11,224 bases of DNA, taken from NCBI GenBank assembly GCA_003501665.1, contig DNOQ01000345.1, forward strand, positions 1 through 11,224, read 5' to 3'. Shown piece by piece: positions 1 to 6,816 of the stretch. Source of the stretch: Bacteroidales bacterium (GTDB lineage Bacteria; Bacteroidota; Bacteroidia; Bacteroidales; VadinHA17). The position numbers and the translations under genes were made by a program. The notes beneath the pieces were generated by a model. It saw only the letters and a list, made by a program, of their open reading frames with translations, had not been told where the DNA came from and did no database searches. Position 1 is the first letter of the stretch, and each line of letters begins with the position of its first letter.

Positions 1-716
1 ATGAACCTCCACCCTTTAAGTGCTGTCAGCCTGCCTGTGGTTACAACAACAGTTTCCCCGGCAGGGATCTTTAATATCCTGCGCGCATCCTCTTTGTTTC
101 CCGGCTTATAAATATCAGTATTTATCCTTGTCGGAAATTTTATTACTGATCCCCTGTTGACCTTTCCCCCGCTTCGATTAATCATATCATTTATTGCAGC
201 TTCATCACCTGAAGCCAGTATAATATTTACGTTCCCTATACTGTTGAAGAACATTTTTTCGAAAGCTTTTGCCAGATATCGCCCAAACCGGTACTTTGAT
301 ATCTGCAAAGGATTTTCCAGACCCGGGAAGCGGTAACAGATATTCCTGAATCCGAAGTTTTTGATTGCCGGAAGGATCTCCTGCCGCTGAATGAATACGT
401 TCTTATACTCTGGTTTTAAAATTCTGCTTTTGTAATACCTGAGCAGAAAGAAACACATCAACCTGTCGGGTATGGCATGCTTTGTTCTTGTTTTTTCATA
501 TCTGGCGATCGCAAAAAAGTTATAAACAGTTCCTTTAATTTCTTTACTGAACCATTTCCCGACCGGTTCATTCCGCTCTGTAACAATTCCGACAAGAGCA
601 AGATCACCATCAAATGATGCTATCAGGTTCCTGGCGAAAGAGAGATACCCTCCGATCGGATAATCTTCAAAATTCGTAAAATCAATCACCAGTATTTTTT
701 TATTCCCTGCTGTCAT
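1..716 (-). CDS. GT4-family glycosyltransferase, N-terminal part (3' end beyond window)
   Basis: I translated this open frame by hand from the ATG at 716 to the left edge: 238 codons without a stop, so the C-terminal part is missing. Seen: it opens with a Rossmann-type strand (KKILVIDFTNFEDYPIGGY, roughly residues 6-24). Near the end come SVIKFPTRINTDIYKPG and then VVVTTGRLTALKGW (about residues 222-235). That pairing is the usual linker and start of the second Rossmann domain in GT4 (GT-B fold) sugar transferases. The catalytic EX7E region would lie in the missing part. Role by family: retaining transfer of a sugar from a nucleotide donor at the cytoplasmic face. The gap to the upstream GT4 stop is 14 bp. 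An in-frame ATG at 740 is an alternative start that would overlap that gene by 10 bp; neither start has a clear ribosome binding site. The sugar specificity is unknown. Confidence 0.88.
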   Translation of the reverse strand, partial: MTAGNKKILVIDFTNFEDYPIGGYLSFARNLIASFDGDLALVGIVTERNEPVGKWFSKEIKGTVYNFFAIARYEKTRTKHAIPDRLMCFFLLRYYKSRILKPEYKNVFIQRQEILPAIKNFGFRNICYRFPGLENPLQISKYRFGRYLAKAFEKMFFNSIGNVNIILASGDEAAINDMINRSGGKVNRGSVIKFPTRINTDIYKPGNKEDARRILKIPAGETVVVTTGRLTALKGWRF

Positions 717-730
717 TTGATGTGTTTCGG

Positions 731-1819
731 CTAATTGCATAATGATTTATACAATTCAAGGTAATTACTGACCATTCGTTCAATTGAGAACTCCTCTCTG
801 ATCCTTTGTACACCTGCAGTTCCCATTTGTTTACGCAATTCAGGATCATTCAAAAGCGACTGAAGTCTGGATGCCAGTGCATTGTGATCTGATGGACCGA
901 TCAGAAATCCTGTTTTGCCTTCGTCAACCAACTCGTTTGTACCGCCGCCATCAGTAGCAACCACCGGTTTGGCCATTGCCATATATTCAATTACCGAGTT
1001 TGAAATGCCCTCGGTATATGTTGAAAGGACGCAAATGTCCATTATATTTATGTAAGATTCAATTTCCGATCTGTTACCCAGTAACCTGAAATTCCGGCTG
1101 TATTGGTCATCAATATAATTTACCGATCCAGGGGAATCGGTACCGGTTCCGATTGCAAGAAAAGTAACATCATTGCCTTCTTCCAATAATTTCCGGGCTG
1201 CCATGAAATAGGTCGGATAATCCTTTTTTGCTGAGAAAGTAGCAACCATTCCTATTACATATCTTGTGGTAATTTTCAGCTGATCCCGCATTATCTCTTC
1301 GGGAATTATCTTCGCTATTCTCGCAAAATCAAACCCATTATAAATAACCCTGCTTTTCCCATCAGGGGAACCGTATGCTTTAAGACCTGCTGCAGAGTTT
1401 CCCACAATATAATCCGAAAAAGGGAAAGTCAGCTTTGCCCTTATCCAGTTCTTATTCAGTATTTTGTATTTCCGGGGAGAGTTGGTGACCATACCATTGA
1501 CCAGCTTTATCCTGAGCAGTCTGCATAAAGGAGCAGAATATACGGCGGTCATGCTGTCCCAGCAATGTACAATGTCGGGTGCGTAATCCCTGAATAACCT
1601 GAACAGATTCCCGAACATAAACATATCCTTCCTGGAATTTCTTTCCACAAAATGAATTTTTACACCCAGATCAAAGATCTCTTTATAATGAACCTCATAA
1701 CTCATTAATACAAGTTCAAATTCAATATCACTTATCAGTCTCAGCCGTTTAAGTAGTTCAGTCAGCCTGCGTTCCATCCCGCCTGAACCCAGCGAACAGA
1801 TTATGAACAAGATCCTCAT
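731..1819 (-). CDS. GT4-family glycosyltransferase
   Basis: Complete 362-residue GT-B glycosyltransferase, of normal length for the family. Seen: an N-terminal Rossmann start MRILFIICSLGSGGMERRL, with the glycine-rich loop and GGME at residues 13-16. VIYNGFD follows at 158-164, the usual signal before the second domain. The C-terminal domain has EGISNSVIE at 270-278, which fits the EX7E motif that holds the donor nucleotide sugar, and then AKPVVATDGGGTNELV at 283-298. No signal peptide or membrane helix is evident, so it should act at the inner membrane's cytoplasmic face. The start is the ATG at 1819, 9 bp after the deacetylase stop. By family it adds one sugar to a lipid-linked repeat unit. 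Donor and acceptor cannot be read from the sequence. Confidence 0.93.
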   Translation of the reverse strand: MRILFIICSLGSGGMERRLTELLKRLRLISDIEFELVLMSYEVHYKEIFDLGVKIHFVERNSRKDMFMFGNLFRLFRDYAPDIVHCWDSMTAVYSAPLCRLLRIKLVNGMVTNSPRKYKILNKNWIRAKLTFPFSDYIVGNSAAGLKAYGSPDGKSRVIYNGFDFARIAKIIPEEIMRDQLKITTRYVIGMVATFSAKKDYPTYFMAARKLLEEGNDVTFLAIGTGTDSPGSVNYIDDQYSRNFRLLGNRSEIESYINIMDICVLSTYTEGISNSVIEYMAMAKPVVATDGGGTNELVDEGKTGFLIGPSDHNALASRLQSLLNDPELRKQMGTAGVQRIREEFSIERMVSNYLELYKSLCN

Positions 1820-1828
1820 ATCGGTGAG

Positions 1829-3049
1829 TCAGATATTTCGGGGTTCAACAGTATGATGATTAAAATACTTAAGGTAATGTTTGTAAAGATAAAGTGTTCC
1901 TTTTGATATAAATCCCCGTGTCCCTTTATCTGTAAACGACCGTATCTGCATCAGCAATGTCGGGCCATCCGAATACCTTATAAAGGACCTGCCATCCCAG
2001 TATATCTTTGGCGTGAACCGGTTTATCCTGTTGATCCGGTAACGGTCATTGTTTTCAATTTTATATCTTATATCAAGTATATCATTTGCTACGTTTGATA
2101 ACTTAAATCCCAGAATATCCGATATCTCCATACCGGTTTTTGTTGCACTGCCGCCCGGCCAGCAATGGAAAAGTACTTTTTTGTTCAGTTTCTCCTCCAG
2201 TATTGATTTTGAAGAAGTTAATTCCCAGCGGATCCTGCTGTGATACTCTTCATCCGTCTCATAATATTCATTAAGTCTGTTTACTGATTTGTATTTCGCA
2301 GCTTCCTGGTCCAGTATGCCCTTCCAGTTATCGTTATTAAAAAATCCTTTGCCTCCGTTTTCTTTTACATAATTGCAAAGATGTTCTTTAAGCCCGTTAT
2401 CAGGGAAAAACCTTTTTGATGAAAGACTTTTTTCGTGTTCATATACTGGTTCTCCGTAATTGATCAAAGCTTCATCATCTGTCTGAAGCTTATATTTAAT
2501 CTCCGGATTATTATTCCACGTCATCCAGATATACTTATCTCCCGGGTGCCGGTAATCAATTATTTTATCCGATTTCGGGTACCATGTATGGGTCATTGCA
2601 TGGCTCTCAACCGACATAACGCCATCTTTTTCCATTTCTCTCATCTCATCCCACGACAGGAATCCGGTGGTGGGGAGTGAAGATATCTGAACATTTTCAT
2701 CAAACCTTTTCCTGACCCCTCCCTCCCTGTCAACAAATTCAGGATTTACATAAATGGTACCTCTGAAGCCATATTTTTTCATTAATGGGTAAGCAAAAAT
2801 CCAGTTATCGAGATACCCGTCATCAAATGTAAAAACAACCGGCTTTGCCGGAAGAGGCTTTGAATGAAAAATATAGTCATGAAGCTGCATCAGGGAAATG
2901 CTTTCATAGCCGTTTTTTCTTAAAGTCCTGAGCTGATCTTCAAATAATTCAAACGGACACGTCAGATAATTCCAGTTCCATTTCTTTTCGGGAATCCCGA
3001 CACTATGATACATTAGCACAGGTACAGGTTTCGAGAATTTAGTGCTCAT
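1829..3049 (-). CDS. CE4-type polysaccharide deacetylase family protein with a large insertion
   Basis: 406 residues. Seen: PVLMYHSV at 10-17 and VVFTFDDGY at 71-79, with the TFDDG motif at 74-78 whose two Asp residues are the catalytic base and a metal ligand in CE4 enzymes. ESHAMTHT at 148-155 supplies the H-x3-H metal pair (H150, H154). FHCWPGG at 294-300 sits where family members carry their late FxxPxG-like motif. Between the His pair and that motif lie about 140 residues, far more than in compact CE4 domains, rich in Trp, Tyr, Asn and charged residues. No signal peptide or membrane segment is visible, so the protein is predicted to be cytoplasmic. That would suit action on a lipid-linked or nucleotide-linked N-acetyl sugar better than on exported polymer; this is inference. 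Its ATG overlaps the upstream GT4 stop (ATGA), so translation is probably coupled. The C-terminal 60 residues are basic and unassigned. Confidence 0.88.
   Translation of the reverse strand: MSTKFSKPVPVLMYHSVGIPEKKWNWNYLTCPFELFEDQLRTLRKNGYESISLMQLHDYIFHSKPLPAKPVVFTFDDGYLDNWIFAYPLMKKYGFRGTIYVNPEFVDREGGVRKRFDENVQISSLPTTGFLSWDEMREMEKDGVMSVESHAMTHTWYPKSDKIIDYRHPGDKYIWMTWNNNPEIKYKLQTDDEALINYGEPVYEHEKSLSSKRFFPDNGLKEHLCNYVKENGGKGFFNNDNWKGILDQEAAKYKSVNRLNEYYETDEEYHSRIRWELTSSKSILEEKLNKKVLFHCWPGGSATKTGMEISDILGFKLSNVANDILDIRYKIENNDRYRINRINRFTPKIYWDGRSFIRYSDGPTLLMQIRSFTDKGTRGFISKGTLYLYKHYLKYFNHHTVEPRNI
3046..3049 (-). other. ATGA stop/start overlap
   Basis: On the minus strand the four bases ATGA contain both the start of the deacetylase gene and the TGA stop of the upstream GT4 gene. 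This is a classic translational coupling junction. It supports co-expression of the two genes and fixes the deacetylase start. Confidence 0.85.
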
Positions 3050-4155
3050 GATGTAATGATATTAACGTAATCTCCGACTATCTTCCGATAGTCGAAGTGT
3101 TCGTCATAATATTTCTTTGCATTTAACCTGAGATAACTCCTGATCACGGGATCTTCAGTAAGCTTTTCGATTGCTTTTGCAAGGGCTCCTGTATCGCCTG
3201 TCCTGTATAAAATTGCTGTTTCATTATTTGTCAGGAAATTATTTATGCCCGGGGCATCAGAGGCAATTACGGGAAGAGAGTTGTGCATAGCCTCAAGCAA
3301 TGCAATTGGCGTCCCTTCAAAATCGGAAGATATTACATAAAAATCGGCAATGGAATACAATTCATGTATAGTCTCCAGGGGGACATTTCCCTGCATATAT
3401 ACGAATCCGGAAAGACCATTTTCATCCAGATATCTTAACAGGTCTTCCCTGAGGATACCGTCTCCTGCATAAACAAGCCTGATTTTCTGCTTCACCAGAA
3501 AATCGTTGCCCAGTAAGTTCAAAGCCCTGAGGACATGCAAGGGATTCTTCAATGGTTTAAGAGACCCCACAAACAGAAAGACCTGACTATCGGCAGGAAT
3601 TTTGTACCTCTGGCGAAGTTCCGTCATGGTCAGAGATGAAGTCAGGAAAGGAATTAAAGGCGGAAGATATCTTATATCCAATCCGGTCCTGTTGCTGTAC
3701 TCCTCACATATCCGATATGATACACCGGTAATTGCCCTGGCTTTTTTAAAGAATATCTGAAAGGGAAGTTTAAATCTCCACCTCTTCATGCCTCCTCCAT
3801 GGATAGTAAAAGAGTAAGGCACGTTGAACAGGACTGAAAAGAGGGTCACCGGGATATAAACAAGCCATGATGCCCTCGAAAAAGACGTATAAATTGCATC
3901 AGAATTCCGGCTGCTTTTATATAAAAATAGAAATAACTGTAAAGGGTAAATTAACCTGACAGGTTTTATTCTTTTGATCTTATAAAGTTTTATCCCGCTG
4001 ATCCCGGGATCAGAATGACTGATAAGAACTATTTTATGACTTTTTGAGATTTCCCTCAGCAGATAGTAATTAAATACTTCGGCACCTCCTGTAAAATCAG
4101 GGTAGATCTGTGCAAAAACAAATGTTATCGTTTTTCCCTTCAATTGCTTATACAA
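3046..4155 (-). CDS. GT4-family glycosyltransferase with a TTG start
   Basis: 369-residue GT-B glycosyltransferase. Seen: TITFVFAQIYPDFTGGAEVF at 9-28 (GGAE loop), VFLFVGSLKPLKNP at 192-205 opening the second domain, YAGDGILRE at 229-237, and EGTPIALLE at 280-288, a clean EX7E donor-binding motif. PVIASDAPGINNF follows at 295-307. No membrane helix or signal peptide is evident. There is no ATG in frame between the stop codon upstream and residue 123. The usable starts are TTG at 4155 (chosen) or TTG at 4145, four codons later. The chosen start overlaps the stop of the upstream CapK-like gene by 8 bp, and the downstream deacetylase overlaps this gene by 4 bp. By family it transfers a sugar to a lipid-linked intermediate in the cytoplasm. 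The sugar is unknown. Confidence 0.92.
   Translation of the reverse strand: MYKQLKGKTITFVFAQIYPDFTGGAEVFNYYLLREISKSHKIVLISHSDPGISGIKLYKIKRIKPVRLIYPLQLFLFLYKSSRNSDAIYTSFSRASWLVYIPVTLFSVLFNVPYSFTIHGGGMKRWRFKLPFQIFFKKARAITGVSYRICEEYSNRTGLDIRYLPPLIPFLTSSLTMTELRQRYKIPADSQVFLFVGSLKPLKNPLHVLRALNLLGNDFLVKQKIRLVYAGDGILREDLLRYLDENGLSGFVYMQGNVPLETIHELYSIADFYVISSDFEGTPIALLEAMHNSLPVIASDAPGINNFLTNNETAILYRTGDTGALAKAIEKLTEDPVIRSYLRLNAKKYYDEHFDYRKIVGDYVNIITS
4143..4155 (-). other. Overlapping junction with alternative TTG starts
   Basis: Reading the minus strand, the CapK-like gene ends with TAA at 4150-4148. The GT4 frame runs through that stop, with TTG codons at 4155-4153 and 4145-4143, and meets its own upstream stop (TAA) at 4176-4174. 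No ATG or GTG lies in that short interval. The GT4 gene must therefore begin at a TTG, probably by re-initiation of ribosomes ending on the upstream gene. Confidence 0.65.
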
Positions 4156-5473
4156 ATGGTGACATATTCGAAATTACCCACCTGTGCTTACCTGTGGATG
4201 TTTTATCTATCTCCCTGACGATTTCAATTTCGATATTGATATTGTCCCCAAGATATTTCCGGATCTCACTTTTTATTTCCTGTTCATTTTCATGTCTGAA
4301 TGAATTATTTGTTTCAAAACAGAGCTTCAGATCATTCAATGAATTCTGGATGACCTGGAATTTATCAATCCCGGTGAAATTATGCCTGAAAAAGAGGGTC
4401 CAGAATGATCCTGTGACCCTGTTGCCATTGGGACCAACAATCACATCCATGGTCCTCCCTTCGACTCTGTCGAGCATTGGCAGATTCACCCCGCAGCTGC
4501 ATTTAAATTCAGTAGCCTTAAAAGCCCCCATATCTCCTATTTTGTACCTTATTAGCGGGAAAGCATAATTATCCAGGTCGGTCACAATGATTTCTCCCGT
4601 TTCACCGGGTTGCACATATTCTCCTTTTTCATTTAAGATCTCGACAAAAAGGTGATCGACGCTGATATGCAAGCCATCATGTGCTGTACACTCGCTGGCT
4701 ATCTGGCTTACCTCCCTGCAACCATATCTGTTAAAAACTTTCCGGCCGAAGCCCTTTTCAATGATCTCCCTTTGAAAATCAAACAAAGTTTCTCCGGCGC
4801 TGATAACTGCTGCCGGTTTGTAGATGTTCAGTCCATTCCTGATCATGTATTCAGACATGAGGGATAGCCCTGTAGGATAACCTATAATTAAAGCGGGTCT
4901 GAATTTATTTATAAAGCGTATGTATTCAGCGATCTTTTCATCATAAAGAGTAAAGGATGAAAGTATTTCATATCTCCGTATTGCTTTCCTCTTAATTTTT
5001 TCAAGCAGGTTTTCGGTTTCATTCATATCTCTTAATGCTCCCCAGAGTATGACATTTTTTTCACCATATTGCCATCCCGACATCATGTCGCCCCTTATAT
5101 AACATGCTTCAGCATACGTATTGCCTGAATCTGAAAAGAAATGCATACTCTCACCAGTGGACCCGCTCGTGGAGTTACTTTTAAAGGCACGAGCAGGAAA
5201 ATTTACGGCTTTCAGATCATTGATCCGTTCCCTGATGATTTTCTTTGTAAGGAAAGGTATTTGCGGTATATCCTGAATACCCTTAATATTTTCCAGTATT
5301 TCAGAATAATAAGGTACATTCCGCCTGGCATGATCCAGCAGTTTCGATAATTTCTCATTCTGAAACCTTCTGATACTGTCCTTATCCCAGGAAAGGAAGT
5401 CAAGAGTAAAATTCAGATCCTTATATAATTTGTTCTTTAATAAATAAAGCGCGGCTGATTTGGAGAATTTCAT
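4148..5473 (-). CDS. CapK/PaaK-like adenylate-forming protein (phenylacetate-CoA ligase family)
   Basis: 441 residues, the usual length for CapK/F390-synthetase/PaaK relatives. Seen: the ATP-binding P-loop STSGSTGES at 101-109, SAGETLF at 225-231, NRYGCREV at 248-255 with Cys252, ECTAHDGLH at 261-269 with Cys262, LIRYKIGD at 307-314, CSCG at 325-328 and a C-terminal TSTGKHR at 425-431 with Lys429 in the catalytic lysine position. The four Cys residues could form a zinc site like that described in PaaK-type proteins. All core catalytic motifs are intact, so it should activate a carboxylic acid as an acyl-adenylate. Family members are common in capsule and exopolysaccharide loci, where their substrate is generally unknown. 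No membrane segment is visible. The start ATG at 5473 lies 17 bp after the GT2 stop. It might charge CoA or the carrier protein encoded two genes upstream; that is inference. Confidence 0.88.
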   Translation of the reverse strand: MKFSKSAALYLLKNKLYKDLNFTLDFLSWDKDSIRRFQNEKLSKLLDHARRNVPYYSEILENIKGIQDIPQIPFLTKKIIRERINDLKAVNFPARAFKSNSTSGSTGESMHFFSDSGNTYAEACYIRGDMMSGWQYGEKNVILWGALRDMNETENLLEKIKRKAIRRYEILSSFTLYDEKIAEYIRFINKFRPALIIGYPTGLSLMSEYMIRNGLNIYKPAAVISAGETLFDFQREIIEKGFGRKVFNRYGCREVSQIASECTAHDGLHISVDHLFVEILNEKGEYVQPGETGEIIVTDLDNYAFPLIRYKIGDMGAFKATEFKCSCGVNLPMLDRVEGRTMDVIVGPNGNRVTGSFWTLFFRHNFTGIDKFQVIQNSLNDLKLCFETNNSFRHENEQEIKSEIRKYLGDNINIEIEIVREIDKTSTGKHRWVISNMSPFV

Positions 5474-5490
5474 ACTGTGCAGGTCTTTTC

Positions 5491-6495
5491 TTAGTTAATA
5501 TTCTTATTCTCAGAAAAAGATTCATTTAAAATTGCACTCACATTTTCATCAGGGCAGATGAACTGTTTTATGAAGTTCGGATCCATTATTCGCAGGATCC
5601 TGTTAATAAGAGTATACTTTCCGGATTTAAGAATAATTTTATGATTCAGGTAGTTCAGGTTTACCGAGAGATGTAAAAAGGGATTGAGAACTGTGTAACG
5701 GTTAATTCTGTACGCCTTGTAGAAGGAATAATTATCGCATGAATACCTGGCATTTATTTTTTTCGAATTCGAGATTTCATCTTCATGTTTTCTGTACAGA
5801 ACGGTTTCAATATCGTTAAAATGCAATTTGTAATTATTTCGTGTAGCTTTAATCCACAGGGGGTAGTCATCAATCATAGGAAATCTCTCGTCAAATCCTC
5901 CGAGCTTTATCAGTGTTTCTTTGTTAAAAAAGGCGGTTGATGCCGGGATCCGGTTACCTTTCAGTAACTTCAGATATTGCTTTTTCGCATCTGCCTTAAA
6001 AAAAGATCTGTCCAGTTTGTTCCAGTATTCATTGACCAGTTTTTCGTTAGTGCAGGTCATTTTCTTCCCGTAAGAATTAAGTTTGAACCAGATATGTCTG
6101 CTGAAAAGGAAGGATATCGGTTCAGACGAGTTCAATACAAATGACACATTGCTTTCGATACAATTACTGAGTAAGATGTCATCACCGGCAATTATTTTTA
6201 TCCATTCACCTCCTGCAGATTTTATTGCCCTGTTCTGGTTTGGCGCAATACCTGTATTAATTTTTGTTGTTATCACTTCTGCCTTTACAAATTTTCCTTT
6301 ATTTTTTTCAATCCAGCTGCGGCAGATCTCAACGGTCTTATCCCCGGAGCAATCATCCGTAACTATGAGTTCAATATTCTGATATGTCTGATTTCCGGCG
6401 CTTTCAAGAGTCTCCAGCACATATCCGGATGAATTATAGGTTGTAATAATTACTGTTACCAGCGGAAGTTTATTTTGGTCTGAGTTCATGATCAT
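5491..6495 (-). CDS. GT2-family glycosyltransferase
   Basis: 334-residue GT-A fold enzyme. Seen: LVTVIITTYNSSGYVLETLES at 12-32, the standard GT2 opening. IELIVTDDCSGDKT follows at 41-54, where the DD pair contacts the nucleotide. GGEWIKIIAGDDI at 95-107 supplies the GDD metal-binding motif. GGFDERFPMIDDYPLW at 199-214 and YRKHEDEIS at 234-242 match the acceptor-side and donor-loop motifs of family 2 transferases such as those for rhamnose-type or O-antigen sugars. The last 90 residues are basic and without membrane helices, so the protein is soluble or peripheral. Start: ATG at 6495, with a second in-frame ATG at 6489; the ACP stop lies 19 bp upstream. It adds one sugar to the repeat unit on the cytoplasmic side. 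Donor and linkage are not deducible. Confidence 0.93.
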   Translation of the reverse strand: MIMNSDQNKLPLVTVIITTYNSSGYVLETLESAGNQTYQNIELIVTDDCSGDKTVEICRSWIEKNKGKFVKAEVITTKINTGIAPNQNRAIKSAGGEWIKIIAGDDILLSNCIESNVSFVLNSSEPISFLFSRHIWFKLNSYGKKMTCTNEKLVNEYWNKLDRSFFKADAKKQYLKLLKGNRIPASTAFFNKETLIKLGGFDERFPMIDDYPLWIKATRNNYKLHFNDIETVLYRKHEDEISNSKKINARYSCDNYSFYKAYRINRYTVLNPFLHLSVNLNYLNHKIILKSGKYTLINRILRIMDPNFIKQFICPDENVSAILNESFSENKNIN

Positions 6496-6514
6496 TAATT
6501 GTGCTGATATTTCA

Positions 6515-6784
6515 TCAGTTGGTTATCTGAATGAATTGAATCAAAAGGTCAAATATCTTATTCACACTATCAAAAGCTTCAGGTGTTGCTTTTGAAGGAG
6601 GAATTTTTATCTGGAACCTCCTCTCCAGAAAAACAAGCAGTGACACCATAGAAAAAGAATCCACGTAACCGCCCGAGATCAGCGGCGTATCATAATCAAT
6701 TTCTTCTTCAGTATCTTCCAGAAATTCATCTTTTATATACTTATAGATTATCTCTTTAATTTCTTCAGAAGTCATTTTTCCCAT
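6515..6784 (-). CDS. Acyl carrier protein (phosphopantetheine-binding, DltC-like)
   Basis: 89-residue acidic protein, the right size for a free-standing carrier protein. Seen: GGYVDSFSMVSLLVFLE at 38-54, in which Ser43 of D-S-F is the predicted 4'-phosphopantetheine attachment site (canonically DSL, or DSM in DltC). The following helix and ERRFQIKIPPSKATPEAFDSVNKI (54-77) match the second half of the four-helix carrier fold, including the IP and the late S-V-x-x-I helix seen in DltC-type carriers. It follows the AMP-forming ligase by 32 bp, an arrangement that suggests the ligase charges it. Role (inference): cytoplasmic thioester carrier of an acyl group for polymer modification. It is unlikely to be the housekeeping fatty-acid ACP, because no fatty-acid gene is nearby. 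A second ATG at codon 4 is an alternative start. Confidence 0.87.
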   Translation of the reverse strand: MGKMTSEEIKEIIYKYIKDEFLEDTEEEIDYDTPLISGGYVDSFSMVSLLVFLERRFQIKIPPSKATPEAFDSVNKIFDLLIQFIQITN

Positions 6785-6816
6785 AAATCAGAGTTTTATG
6801 TTAATAATTTATCATA
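6785..6816 (-). other. A/T-rich leader of the carrier protein gene
   Basis: This 32 bp gap is the longest in the window and is mostly A and T on the coding strand. It contains no Shine-Dalgarno-like purine run and no recognisable Bacteroidota promoter (TAnnTTTG). It fits an A-rich, SD-independent ribosome loading region, which is common in Bacteroidota. Confidence 0.3.

Noticed and set aside
4148..4155. Possible frameshift or fusion between the CapK-like and GT4 genes
   Set aside because: Both proteins are of normal length with complete motifs, so a coupled overlap explains the junction better.
4110..4568. 152-codon plus-strand open frame across the junction of the CapK-like and GT4 genes
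   Set aside because: It is antisense to two well-supported genes, its translation has no recognisable motif, and it looks like a codon-bias shadow.
5212..5403. 63-codon minus-strand frame in another phase inside the CapK-like gene
   Set aside because: It is fully contained in a gene with intact motifs, and no frameshift is needed to explain that gene.
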